A program made the translations under genes and the position numbers. From NCBI RefSeq assembly GCF_025399795.1, contig NZ_JAODTZ010000039.1, positions 30,185 through 94,184 of the forward strand: a stretch of 64,000 bases of DNA, given 5' to 3'. Shown here piece by piece: positions 41,992 through 50,462 of the stretch. Numbering within the stretch: position 1 is the first letter of the stretch; every line of letters starts with the position of its first letter. Origin of the DNA: Streptomyces rhizosphaerihabitans. Its GTDB lineage: Bacteria; Actinomycetota; Actinomycetes; Streptomycetales; Streptomycetaceae. Under the pieces are notes generated by a model. The model saw only the letters and a program-made list of their open reading frames with translations, was not told where the DNA came from and ran no database searches.

Positions 41992-43122
41992 GTGACCTCG
42001 ACCAGCCTGCCGGACAGCCTGATCGCCACCCTGCCCGGCTCCTCCTACACGGATCCGGGGACCTTCGCCCAGGAGCAGGAGCGCATCTTCGAAACGATGT
42101 GGTTCTGCGCCGTACGCTCCTCGGATCTGGCCAGGCCCGGCGCCTTCCGGACCGTCGAGGTGGGCCGCGAGAGCATCCTGATCACGCGCGCACGGGACAA
42201 CTCCGTACGCGCCTTCTTCAACGTCTGCCGCCACCGTGGAGCCAAGCTCTGCACCGAGGAGGCCGGCGAGGTCAAACGCGCCTTCCAGTGCCCGTACCAC
42301 GCCTGGACGTACGACCTGAACGGCAAGCTCGTCGCGGCGCCCAACCTCACGAAGATGCCCGACGTCGGCCGCACCGAGTTCGGCCTGGTGAGCGTGGCCG
42401 TCCGTGAATGGCTCGGCTACGTCTGGGTCTGCCTGGCCGAGAACCCGCCGTCCTTCGAGGAGGACGTCCTGGGCGAGGTCGTCGCCCGGCTCGGCGACGT
42501 GGAGCCGCTCGAGCACTACGACATCGACAACCTCTCGGTGGGCAAGCGCATCGTCTACGACGTCAAGGCGAACTGGAAGCTCATCATCGAGAACTTCATG
42601 GAGTGCTACCACTGTGCCACGATCCATCCCGAACTCACCGAGGTGCTCCCCGAATTCGCCGACGGCTACGCCGCCCAGTACTACGTCGGCCACGGCGCCG
42701 AGTTCGGTGAGGAGGTCCAGGGGTTCACCGTGGACGGCTCCGAGGGTCTCGACCGAATCCCCGGGGTGTCCGACGACCAGGACCGCCGCTACTACGCGAT
42801 CACCATCAAGCCGCAGGTCTTCATCAACCTCGTCCCTGACCACGTGATCTTCCACCGGATGTACCCGATGGCCGTCGACCGCACGATCGTCGAGTGCGAC
42901 TGGCTCTACCTCCCGCACGTCGTCGAGAGCGGCAAGGACGTCAGCCGGTCCGTGGAACTCTTCGACCGGGTCAACCGCCAGGACTTCGAGGCCTGCGAGC
43001 GCACGCAGCCCGGGATGAGTTCCCGGATGTACGCCAAGGGTGGGGTGCTGGTGCCCAGCGAACACCACATCGGTGCCTTCCACGACTGGGTGCACGAGCG
43101 GCTGGGGACCCGGCAGGGATGA
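41992..43122 (+). CDS. gbcA: Rieske oxygenase, probable glycine betaine demethylase large subunit
   Basis: A 376-residue ring-hydroxylase-type alpha subunit. The Rieske cluster ligands are CRHRGAKLC (Cys79) and CPYHAWTYD (Cys100). The mononuclear iron site is in ENFMECYHCATIHPEL near residue 200. The C-terminal block NRQDFEACERTQPGMSSR is typical of the betaine-demethylase branch (GbcA) rather than aromatic dioxygenases. It would convert glycine betaine to dimethylglycine and formaldehyde. GTG 41992 has AGGAG upstream. Identification rests on family resemblance plus the choline, dimethylglycine and sarcosine genes around it. Confidence 0.87.
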   Translation: MTSTSLPDSLIATLPGSSYTDPGTFAQEQERIFETMWFCAVRSSDLARPGAFRTVEVGRESILITRARDNSVRAFFNVCRHRGAKLCTEEAGEVKRAFQCPYHAWTYDLNGKLVAAPNLTKMPDVGRTEFGLVSVAVREWLGYVWVCLAENPPSFEEDVLGEVVARLGDVEPLEHYDIDNLSVGKRIVYDVKANWKLIIENFMECYHCATIHPELTEVLPEFADGYAAQYYVGHGAEFGEEVQGFTVDGSEGLDRIPGVSDDQDRRYYAITIKPQVFINLVPDHVIFHRMYPMAVDRTIVECDWLYLPHVVESGKDVSRSVELFDRVNRQDFEACERTQPGMSSRMYAKGGVLVPSEHHIGAFHDWVHERLGTRQG

Positions 43123-43123
43123 C

Positions 43124-43921
43124 TCAGCCCAGGTAACCCATCCGATGGCTGATCTCCTCCGCGCCCTTGACCAGCACCGGAGCGAGCTCGTGCATGCGCT
43201 CCTCGGTGAACCGGTATGCGGGGCCGGAGGCGCTGAGTGCCGCGATGACCTCTCCGTCCCGGTCGCGGACCGGCGCGGCCATGGCGTGGAGCCCGATCTC
43301 CAGCTCCTCCAGGGTCCAGGCGTAGCCACGCTCCCGAGCCTCGGCGAGATTCTTCTCGAGCTTCGTCTTCGAGGTCAGGGTGTGCGGGGTCACCTTCTTC
43401 AGTCCGGCCTCCGACAGCAGCGCGGCGCGGTCCTTGGCCGGCATGTGGGCCAGCAGGACCTTGCCGCTGGAGGTGGCGTGCAACGGGGTCAGTTCACCGA
43501 CCCAGTTGTGCGCGGTGACGGCGCCCGGGCCGCGGACCTCGTACAGGTTGATCGCGTAGTGCTCCTGCATCACGGCGATGTTGACGGTCTCGCCGATCTC
43601 CTCGGCGAGGCGCTCGCAGACCGGGCGGCCCTGCTGGGTGATGTCGATGCGTCCCGTGACCCCGCCGGCCAGGCGTACGATGCCGAAGCCGAGGCGGTAT
43701 TTGCCGCGCTCGCCCGCCTGCTCCACCAGACCGCGCGCCTCCAGGGCGCCGAGCAGCCGGAACGCGGTCGACTTGTGAACATCGATCTCGGCGGCCACCT
43801 CGCTGACGCCGGCCTCGCCGCGCTGGGCCAGGATTTCCAGCACGCTGATGGCGCGGTCGACGGACTGTACCCCGCCGGACTGCGAACCCGTCGTTTCGGT
43901 ATCTGGACCGTAGTTGCTCAT
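43124..43921 (-). CDS. IclR-family regulator of the choline/betaine island
   Basis: A 265-residue IclR protein. The winged helix is at about residues 20-80 (VDRAISVLEILAQRGEAGVS, EIDVHKSTAFRLLGALEARG). The effector domain follows with the family signature HATSSGKVLLAHM and the C-terminal VIAALSASGPAYR. Its stop lies one base from the gbcA stop on the other strand. A pair of island boxes covers its own start codon and promoter, so it probably represses itself. It is the only transcription factor in the island and the best candidate to bind all nine box pairs. The inducer may be a pathway intermediate. Confidence 0.92.
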   Translation of the reverse strand: MSNYGPDTETTGSQSGGVQSVDRAISVLEILAQRGEAGVSEVAAEIDVHKSTAFRLLGALEARGLVEQAGERGKYRLGFGIVRLAGGVTGRIDITQQGRPVCERLAEEIGETVNIAVMQEHYAINLYEVRGPGAVTAHNWVGELTPLHATSSGKVLLAHMPAKDRAALLSEAGLKKVTPHTLTSKTKLEKNLAEARERGYAWTLEELEIGLHAMAAPVRDRDGEVIAALSASGPAYRFTEERMHELAPVLVKGAEEISHRMGYLG

Positions 43922-43948
43922 AGCGAAACTATACGCGCAGTAAACAAC
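43913..43948. promoter_or_regulatory. Tandem island operator pair over the iclR start codon
   Basis: Boxes at 43913-43929 (GTTGC-N7-GAAAC, 9 of 10) and 43932-43948 (TACGC-N7-ACAAC, 6 of 10), offset 19 bp. The first spans the iclR ATG at 43919-43921, an arrangement for autorepression. Confidence 0.65.
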
Positions 43949-43987
43949 AGCATGGCAAGTAACAGCGTCGAAACGTAGACCTTGCAA

Positions 43988-44023
43988 GTTGCGTTGCTCG
44001 CAACCTGGTGCGTATAGCGATAC
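43988..44023. promoter_or_regulatory. Tandem island operator pair, betA promoter
   Basis: Boxes at 43988-44004 (GTTGC-N7-GCAAC, perfect) and 44007-44023 (GGTGC-N7-GATAC, 7 of 10), offset 19 bp, 50-85 bases upstream of betA. Confidence 0.75.
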
Positions 44024-44072
44024 CCGTACTAGCATGCCACGCGTATCTACGGCGCGAGCGAGACGAGGCACC

Positions 44073-45740
44073 ATGGCTCCCCTGCAATACGACTTCGTCA
44101 TCGTCGGCGGTGGATCCGCCGGCAGCGCACTGGCGAACCGACTCTCCGCCGACCCGGGCAACCAGGTGCTGGTCCTGGAGGCCGGCCGGCCCGACTACCC
44201 GTGGGATGTCTTCATCCACATGCCCGCGGCGCTGACCTATCCGATCGGCAGCCGGTTCTACGACTGGAAGTACGAGTCCGAACCCGAGCCTCACATGGGC
44301 GACCGGCGCATCTACCACGCGCGTGGCAAGGTGCTGGGCGGTTCCAGCAGCATCAACGGCATGATCTTCCAGCGTGGCAACCCCATGGACTACGAGCGCT
44401 GGGCCGCCGATGCCGGCATGGAGTCCTGGGACTACGCGCACTGTCTGCCGTACTTCAAGCGGATGGAGAACTGTCTCGCGGCCGACCCCGACGACGAGTT
44501 CCGCGGCCACGACGGCCCCCTCGTCCTCGAACGCGGCCCCGCCTCCAACCCGCTGTTCACCGCCTTCCTCAAGGCCGTCCAGGAGGCGGGTCACCCCCGC
44601 ACCGACGATGTCAACGGCTATCAGCAGGAGGGCTTCGCCCCCTTCGACCGCAACGTCCACAGGGGACGCCGTCTGTCGGCCTCGAAGGCGTACCTCAAGC
44701 CCGCGAAGAAGCGGCCCAACCTCACCGTCACCACCCGCGCCCTGGTCACCCGCGTCCTCTTCGAGGGCAAGCGTGCTGTCGGTGTCGAGTACCGGCGGCG
44801 CGGCAAGGTCCAGCAGGTGCGAGCCCGCGAGGTCATCCTCTGCGGCGGCGCGATCAACTCTCCTCAGCTGCTGCAGCTCTCCGGCGTCGGCAACGCCGAG
44901 GAATTGGGCGCGATCGGTATCGACGTCGTCCACGACCTCCCGGGCGTCGGCGAGAACATGCAGGACCACCTGGAGGTGTACATCCAGTACGCCTGCAAGC
45001 AGCCCGTCTCCATGCAGCCGTACATGGCGAAGTGGCGCGCCCCCTTCATCGGCCTGCAGTGGCTCTTCCGCAAGGGCCCCGCCTCGACCAACCACTTCGA
45101 GGCCGGCGGCTTCGCGCGCAGCAACGAGGACGTGGACTACCCCAACCTGATGTTCCACTTCCTGCCGATCGCGGTCCGCTACGACGGCTCCTCGCCCGCC
45201 GGCGGGCACGGCTACCAGGTGCACGTCGGTCCCATGTACTCCGACGCCATCGGCTCGGTGAAGATCAGGAGCAAGGACCCGAACGAGCACCCGGCGCTGC
45301 GCTTCAACTACCTGTCCACGGAACAGGACCGCCGCGAGTGGGTCGAGTCGATCCGCGTCGCCCGCAAGCTCCTCAACCAGCCCGCGCTGGCCCCGTACAA
45401 CGACGGGGAGATCTCACCGGGCCCGTCCGTGGAGAGCGACGAGGAGATCCTCGCCTGGGTCGCGAAGGAGGGTGAGACCGCCCTGCACCCCTCGTGCACC
45501 TGCAAGATGGGCACCGACGAGATGTCCGTCGTCGACCCCACCAGCATGCGCGTGCACGGTGTGGAGGGACTGCGCGTCGTCGACGCGTCGGTGATGCCCT
45601 ATGTCACCAACGGCAACATCTACGCGCCGGTGATGATGATCGCGGAGAAGGCGGCCGACCTCATCCTGGACAAGGACCCGTTGGCCCCTTCCAAGGCCGC
45701 GTACTACCGGTACCGCGACGCCCAGAAGCAGGCCGGTTAG
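44073..45740 (+). CDS. betA: Choline dehydrogenase (GMC oxidoreductase)
   Basis: A 555-residue FAD enzyme oxidising choline to betaine aldehyde. FAD binding is at YDFVIVGGGSAGSALANRLS; GMC signatures are GGSSSINGMIFQRG and GGAINSPQLLQLSGVG; the catalytic His region is HPSCTCKMG near the C-terminus. Length and the HPSCTCKMG ending match BetA. The ATG has GAGGC upstream. It is followed after three bases by the MTHFR-like gene. Pairing with betB at 47884 gives the two-step route from choline to glycine betaine. Confidence 0.93.
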   Translation: MAPLQYDFVIVGGGSAGSALANRLSADPGNQVLVLEAGRPDYPWDVFIHMPAALTYPIGSRFYDWKYESEPEPHMGDRRIYHARGKVLGGSSSINGMIFQRGNPMDYERWAADAGMESWDYAHCLPYFKRMENCLAADPDDEFRGHDGPLVLERGPASNPLFTAFLKAVQEAGHPRTDDVNGYQQEGFAPFDRNVHRGRRLSASKAYLKPAKKRPNLTVTTRALVTRVLFEGKRAVGVEYRRRGKVQQVRAREVILCGGAINSPQLLQLSGVGNAEELGAIGIDVVHDLPGVGENMQDHLEVYIQYACKQPVSMQPYMAKWRAPFIGLQWLFRKGPASTNHFEAGGFARSNEDVDYPNLMFHFLPIAVRYDGSSPAGGHGYQVHVGPMYSDAIGSVKIRSKDPNEHPALRFNYLSTEQDRREWVESIRVARKLLNQPALAPYNDGEISPGPSVESDEEILAWVAKEGETALHPSCTCKMGTDEMSVVDPTSMRVHGVEGLRVVDASVMPYVTNGNIYAPVMMIAEKAADLILDKDPLAPSKAAYYRYRDAQKQAG

Positions 45741-45743
45741 ACC

Positions 45744-46580
45744 TTGGACGGCGAACGCTTCCGGGCGCTGCTGCGCAACGTCCGCTACGAGGTGCTGCCC
45801 GCGAAGGCGACCGAGGACAAGGTCCTCGCCCATGTCCCGCGCGACGTCGTCGTCACCGTGACGGCGTCACCGGTCAAGGGCCTGGAACCGACGCTCGACC
45901 TCGCCACCCGGCTCACGGCGCACGGCTGTCGCGTCGTCCCGCACGTGCCCGCGCGGCTGCTGCGGGACGACGCGCACCTGAAGGATGTCGTCGACCGGCT
46001 CCGGGAGGCTGGCGTCGACGACGTCTTCGTCCCGGCCGGCGACGCCGATCCGCCGGCCGGGGCCTACGACGGGGCACTGCCGGTGCTGCGCAGGCTGAGT
46101 GAGCTGGGCAGCCCCTTCGGGCATGTCGGCATCACCGGTTACCCCGAGAGCCACCCGCTCATCCACGACGACATCACCATCCAGGCGATGTGGGACAAGC
46201 AGGCGCACGCCACGTACATCGTGAGCAACCTCTGCTTCGACCCGCGCGTACTGGGTGACTGGGTCGGCCGGATACGCCGCCGCGATATCACCCTGCCCGT
46301 CCACGTGGGCGTCGCGGGGCCGGTGCAGCGGGCGAAGCTGCTGTCCATGGCGGCGAAGATCGGGGTGGGGGAGTCGACGCGCTTTCTGACCAGGCACGCC
46401 TCGTGGTTCCTGCGCTTCGCGACACCCGGCGGTTACTCGCCCGAGCGGCTGCTCGCCCGTTCCGCGGGCGCGCTCTCTTCTCCCTCGGCGGGGGTCGCCG
46501 GCCTGCACCTCTTCACCTTCAACCAGATCGCCGAGACCGAGCGGTGGCGCTGCGCTGTGCTTGACCGGTTGGGAGGCTAG
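45744..46580 (+). CDS. Methylenetetrahydrofolate reductase-like protein
   Basis: A 278-residue TIM-barrel protein of the MTHFR family. Recognisable blocks are VTASPVKGLEPTLDLATRL, DDVFVPAGDADPPAG, GITGYPESHPLI, QAMWDKQAHATYIVSNLCFD and AAKIGVGESTRFL. It lies directly behind betA and starts at TTG 45744, with no strong ribosome site, so coupling to betA is likely. Such island copies probably handle the methylene-folate made by the dimethylglycine and sarcosine oxidases. Which direction or cofactor it uses cannot be told. Confidence 0.87.
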   Translation: MDGERFRALLRNVRYEVLPAKATEDKVLAHVPRDVVVTVTASPVKGLEPTLDLATRLTAHGCRVVPHVPARLLRDDAHLKDVVDRLREAGVDDVFVPAGDADPPAGAYDGALPVLRRLSELGSPFGHVGITGYPESHPLIHDDITIQAMWDKQAHATYIVSNLCFDPRVLGDWVGRIRRRDITLPVHVGVAGPVQRAKLLSMAAKIGVGESTRFLTRHASWFLRFATPGGYSPERLLARSAGALSSPSAGVAGLHLFTFNQIAETERWRCAVLDRLGG

Positions 46581-46632
46581 CCAGGGGCGCCCTGGGGGAG
46601 CCTCACTGGCGCCCGGGGCGCAGCGGGCCTCG

Positions 46633-46698
46633 CTGGGGGCTGCGCCCCCAGACCTCCCTGTCGCCTCAACGCCTCGTCCTCAAACGCCGGACGGGCTG
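46633..46698. repeat. Intergenic repeat of a type dispersed in Streptomyces
   Basis: CTGGGGGC-TGC-GCCCCCAG (46633-46651) forms a hairpin. The stretch TCGTCCTCAAACGCCGGACGGGCTG follows at 46674-46698; I recall this sequence from many Streptomyces intergenic regions. It sits between the convergent MTHFR-like and purU genes. Confidence 0.55.
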
Positions 46699-46750
46699 TT
46701 TGTGTCGGCCTGCGCCCCAAGAGCCGGCGTCAGAGGCCGTATACAGCGAA

Positions 46751-46775
46751 GGGCGGGCCGGATTCCGGCCCGCCC
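46751..46775. terminator. Bidirectional hairpin between MTHFR-like gene and purU
   Basis: GGGCGGGCCGG (46751-46761) pairs perfectly with 46765-46775 around ATT, between two convergent genes. Confidence 0.85.
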
Positions 46776-46791
46776 ATCGCTCGTGCTCGGC

Positions 46792-47664
46792 TCAGCGGAA
46801 GACAACCGTGCGGTTGCCGTCCACCATGACGCGGCTTTCGCTGTGCCACTTCACCGCGTGTGCGAGCACCTGCGCCTCCACATCCCGCCCGACCGTGACC
46901 AGCTCGTCCGGATCGAGCGAGTGGTCCACCCGGACCACGTCCTGATCGATGATCTGTCCCTCGTCCAGGTCCGGTGTCACATAGTGCGCCGTCGCGCCGA
47001 CAAGCTTCACCCCGCGCGCGTACGCCTGCTGGTAGGGGCGCGCGCCCTTGAAGCTGGGGAGGAAGGAGTGGTGGATGTTGATGGCGCGGCCCTCCAGCTG
47101 TTTGCACAGGTCGTCGGAGAGGACCTGCATGTAGCGGGCCAGCACCACCAGGTCGATGTCCAGCTCGCGCACGAGCTCCAGCAGGCGCGCCTCGGCGTCG
47201 GCCTTGGTGTCCTTGGTCACCGGGATGTGGTGGAAGGGGACGCCGTAGGTCTCCGCCAGTCCCTCGAAGTCCCGGTGATTGGAGACGATCGCGGGGATAT
47301 CGATGTTGAGAGCGCTGGTGCGCTGCCGGAAGAGCAGATCGTTGAGGCAGTGTCCGAACTTGGACACCATGATGAGCGTCCGGGTCGGTGTCGAGGCGTC
47401 CCAGAGGGTCCAGGAAATCCGGTAGGCCTCGGCGACCGGACCGAATCGGTAACGCAGATTTTTCAAATCGGCGTTTGGATCGGAAACGTCGAAGTGGACC
47501 CTCATGAAGAAACGGCCCTGGAGTCGATCATCGAACTGCTGGCTCTCCAGGATGTTGCCGGAGTTCCTGACGAGAAAGCCGCTCACGGCGTGGACCAGTC
47601 CGGCGCTGTCCGGACACGAGAGGGTGAGGACGTACTCACGGCCAGGATGCGGTCGAGGGGACAT
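46792..47664 (-). CDS. purU: Formyltetrahydrofolate deformylase
   Basis: A 290-residue enzyme hydrolysing 10-formyl-THF to formate and THF. An N-terminal ACT domain (YVLTLSCPDSAGLVHAVSGF) precedes a formyltransferase domain with INIHHSFLPSFKGARPY and the catalytic Asp in HYVTPDLDEGQII. ATG 47664 has GGAGG six bases upstream; the frame extends further to 47706 through the operator boxes and is not used. Here it would recycle folate when demethylation overloads the one-carbon pool. Confidence 0.95.
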   Translation of the reverse strand: MSPRPHPGREYVLTLSCPDSAGLVHAVSGFLVRNSGNILESQQFDDRLQGRFFMRVHFDVSDPNADLKNLRYRFGPVAEAYRISWTLWDASTPTRTLIMVSKFGHCLNDLLFRQRTSALNIDIPAIVSNHRDFEGLAETYGVPFHHIPVTKDTKADAEARLLELVRELDIDLVVLARYMQVLSDDLCKQLEGRAINIHHSFLPSFKGARPYQQAYARGVKLVGATAHYVTPDLDEGQIIDQDVVRVDHSLDPDELVTVGRDVEAQVLAHAVKWHSESRVMVDGNRTVVFR

Positions 47665-47678
47665 GTGCAGCCTCCGTC

Positions 47679-47714
47679 GGTGCGTATTGCACAACATGGT
47701 GAGCAATACGCAAC
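47679..47714. promoter_or_regulatory. Tandem island operator pair, purU promoter
   Basis: Boxes at 47679-47695 (GGTGC-N7-ACAAC, 8 of 10) and 47698-47714 (GGTGA-N7-GCAAC, 8 of 10), offset 19 bp. TGCGTATTGC (47681-47690) and its exact reverse complement (47703-47712) also form a large inverted repeat across the pair. Confidence 0.7.
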
Positions 47715-47822
47715 ATGGTTGGGCTTGGCGCCGCTCGTGGTCAAGAGTGGCCGCGCAACTGCCCGCATGGCGAAATCGTCATCTGCCAACCCCTTGACGT
47801 ATGTCCGCACATTCGCCAGGGT

Positions 47823-47858
47823 GTTCCACCACAAGCAATACGGTGCACGATGCGCAAC
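47823..47858. promoter_or_regulatory. Tandem island operator pair, betB promoter
   Basis: Boxes at 47823-47839 (GTTCC-N7-GCAAT, 8 of 10) and 47842-47858 (GGTGC-N7-GCAAC, 9 of 10), offset 19 bp, 26-61 bases upstream of betB. Confidence 0.7.
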
Positions 47859-47883
47859 GGAATTCGCTCGAAGGGCTCCACAC

Positions 47884-49353
47884 GTGGCAGACCTGTATGT
47901 GGACGGAGAATGGCGCGACGCGGTGGCCGGAGGTCACCGGGAAGTCCGCTGTCCCGCTGACGGCACGCTCGCGGCGACCGTGTCAGAGGGGACGCGTCCC
48001 GACACTGAGGCCGCGATCGCCGCGGCCCGGCGGGCCTTCGACGAAGGACCCTGGCCGCACACCCCCGAGCGGGAGCGCGGTGCGCTGCTGCTGCGCACCG
48101 CCGACCTCATCGAGCGCGACGCCAAGGAATTCGCCCGCGCCGAATCGCTGGACACCGGCAAGCGGCTGGTGGAGAGCGAGTACGACATCGCCGACGTCGT
48201 CTCCTGCTTCCGCTACTACGGCGGGATCGGGGGCACCGATGCCGGCCGGGTGATCGACACCGGCCGCGACGACGCCGTCAGCCGCGTCGTCTACGAACCG
48301 GTCGGCGTGTGCGGGCTCATCACCCCCTGGAACTACCCGCTGCTCCAGGCGTCGTGGAAGGTCGCGCCCGCCCTGCTCGCGGGCAACACGATCGTCCTCA
48401 AGCCCAGCGAGCTCACCCCCTCCACCTCGATCCTGCTGATGCGGGCCCTTGAGGAGGCCGGGCTCCCGGCCGGCGCCGCCAATCTCGTCCTGGGCACGGG
48501 CCCCGAGGTGGGCGCACCGCTCTCCGAGGAACCGGCCGTCGACATGGTCTCCTTCACGGGAGGCCTGGAGACCGGCAAGCGCATCATGGCCACCGCCGCC
48601 TCGACCGTGAAAAAGGTGGCGCTGGAGCTCGGCGGCAAGAACCCCAACGTCATCTTCGCCGACGCCGATTTCGAGACGGCCGTGGACTTCGCCCTCACGG
48701 CCGTCTTTCTGCACTCGGGCCAGGTCTGCTCGGCAGGCGCCCGTCTGATCGTCGAGGACTCCCTCCACGACGCCTTCGTCGACGAGGTCGTCCGCCGCGC
48801 CCGGCAGATCCGCCTCGGCGGACCCTTCGACCCCGAGGCCGAGACCGGGGCCCTGATCTCCGCGCATCACCGGGAGAAGGTCGAGGCGTATGTCGCGGCG
48901 GGCCTCGCCGAAGGCGCCGTACTGCGCTGCGGCGGCGAACGCCCCGGCGACCCCGCACTGGCGAACGGCCACTACTATCCGCCCACCGTGCTCGACGAGT
49001 GCCGGCAGGACATGCGTGTCGTGCACGAGGAGTCCTTCGGCCCCGTGCTCACCGTGGAGCGCTTCCACGGCGAGGACGACGCCGTACGCATCGCCAACGA
49101 CACCGAGTACGGACTCGCCGGCGCCGTCTGGACGCAGGACGCCGGAAAGGCCCAGCGGGTCGCCCGGCGGCTGCGCCACGGCACGGTGTGGATCAACGAC
49201 TACCACCCCTACGTGCCGCAAGCGGAATGGGGTGGCTTCGGGCACTCGGGCGTGGGCCGGGAGCTGGGACCGACCGGCCTGGACGAGTACCGAGAGCCCA
49301 AGCACATCTGGCAGAACATCCAACCCCGGCCGCAGCACTGGTTCCGCGGCTGA
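47884..49353 (+). CDS. betB: Betaine-aldehyde dehydrogenase
   Basis: A 489-residue NAD-dependent aldehyde dehydrogenase producing glycine betaine. The proton-accepting Glu is in KVALELGGKNPN and the nucleophile is Cys282 in HSGQVCSAGARL. YEPVGVCGLITPWNYPLLQ and WGGFGHSGVGRELGPTGL are typical of BetB. GTG 47884 is taken as start behind AAGGG; the frame is open far upstream but only as shadow of purU. It heads a likely operon with the quaternary-amine transporter (21-base gap). Confidence 0.93.
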   Translation: MADLYVDGEWRDAVAGGHREVRCPADGTLAATVSEGTRPDTEAAIAAARRAFDEGPWPHTPERERGALLLRTADLIERDAKEFARAESLDTGKRLVESEYDIADVVSCFRYYGGIGGTDAGRVIDTGRDDAVSRVVYEPVGVCGLITPWNYPLLQASWKVAPALLAGNTIVLKPSELTPSTSILLMRALEEAGLPAGAANLVLGTGPEVGAPLSEEPAVDMVSFTGGLETGKRIMATAASTVKKVALELGGKNPNVIFADADFETAVDFALTAVFLHSGQVCSAGARLIVEDSLHDAFVDEVVRRARQIRLGGPFDPEAETGALISAHHREKVEAYVAAGLAEGAVLRCGGERPGDPALANGHYYPPTVLDECRQDMRVVHEESFGPVLTVERFHGEDDAVRIANDTEYGLAGAVWTQDAGKAQRVARRLRHGTVWINDYHPYVPQAEWGGFGHSGVGRELGPTGLDEYREPKHIWQNIQPRPQHWFRG

Positions 49354-49373
49354 ACGCCGAAAAGAGGTCGATC

Positions 49374-50462
49374 GTGACCCCAGCACAGACCGAGGTGCCG
49401 CAGCGGCGCGGCACGCCACAGGACTCGGCCCCCACCCCGGTCATATCCGTGCGCAAGCTGTGGAAGGTGTTCGGGCCGAAGGCAGACCGGGTACCGGACT
49501 CCGAGGAGCTGTGCGGGCTCACCCGCCGCGAGCTGATGGACCGCACCGGATGCACCGCCGCCGTGCGCGACGTGAACTTCGAGGTCTCGCCCGGCGAGGT
49601 CTTCGTCGTCATGGGTCTGTCCGGCTCCGGCAAGTCCACCCTGGTGCGATGTCTGACCCGGCTGATCGAACCCACCGCCGGGGAGATCGTCTTCGAGGGC
49701 GAGGACATCCGCGACGCGGACGACAAGCGTCTGCGTGAACTGCGGCGCCGCAAGTTCTCCATGGTCTTCCAGCACTTCGGGCTGCTGCCCCACCGCCGGG
49801 TCGTCGACAACGTGTCCTTCGGTCTGGAGATCCGCGGCATGGGCAAGGCCGAGCGCACCAAGCGGGCGCTGGAGGTCGTCGAACTGGTCGGCCTCTCCGG
49901 CTATGAGAACTCCTACCCCGACCAGCTCTCCGGCGGTATGCAGCAACGCGTCGGTCTCGCCCGGGCGCTGGCCGGTGATCCGGACGTGCTGCTCTTCGAC
50001 GAACCGTTCTCGGCGCTCGACCCGCTGATCCGCCGTGACATGCAGAACGAGGTCATCCGTCTGCACCACGAGGTCGGCAAGACGATGGTGTTCATCACCC
50101 ACGACCTCTCCGAGGCGCTCAAGCTGGGCGACCGCATCCTCATCATGCGTGACGGCAAGACGGTCCAGTGCGGTACCGGCGACGAGTTGGTGGGCGCCCC
50201 GGCCGACGACTACGTACGCGAGTTCGTCAAGGACGTGCCGCGCGGCGACGTACTGACTCTGCGGTGGATCATGCGTCCGGTGGTGGACGGCGACGCCCTG
50301 GACGGTCCCGAGTTGGGCCCGGACGTCGTGGTGCGGGAAGCCACCCGGGCGGTGCTGGCGGCCGAGAAGCCGGTCAAGGTCGTCGAGAACGGCAAGTTGC
50401 TCGGCATCGTCGGTGACGAGGAGATCCTCGCAGTCGTGGCCGGGCAGGAAGGCGACATGTGA
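49374..50462 (+). CDS. Quaternary-amine ABC transporter ATPase (ProV/OpuAA type)
   Basis: A 362-residue ATPase energising uptake of glycine betaine or choline. The ProV-type N-terminal insertion around LCGLTRRELMDRTGCTAAV precedes Walker A GLSGSGKSTLVRCL, the signature LSGGMQQRVGLARAL and Walker B VLLFDEPFSALDP. The C-terminal 90 residues are a partial CBS-type regulatory tail. GTG 49374 has AGAGG upstream. It overlaps the permease start, and betB lies 21 bases before it. Confidence 0.93.
   Translation: MTPAQTEVPQRRGTPQDSAPTPVISVRKLWKVFGPKADRVPDSEELCGLTRRELMDRTGCTAAVRDVNFEVSPGEVFVVMGLSGSGKSTLVRCLTRLIEPTAGEIVFEGEDIRDADDKRLRELRRRKFSMVFQHFGLLPHRRVVDNVSFGLEIRGMGKAERTKRALEVVELVGLSGYENSYPDQLSGGMQQRVGLARALAGDPDVLLFDEPFSALDPLIRRDMQNEVIRLHHEVGKTMVFITHDLSEALKLGDRILIMRDGKTVQCGTGDELVGAPADDYVREFVKDVPRGDVLTLRWIMRPVVDGDALDGPELGPDVVVREATRAVLAAEKPVKVVENGKLLGIVGDEEILAVVAGQEGDM

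Noticed and set aside
43124..43921. Island boxes explained as sigma-factor promoters
   Set aside because: The boxes are palindromic, paired at a constant 19 bp and present in either orientation relative to genes, which fits dimeric repressor sites rather than -35/-10 elements.
47665..47706. Longer PurU start at 47706
   Set aside because: It lies within the operator boxes and lacks a ribosome site, while ATG 47664 has GGAGG at six bases.
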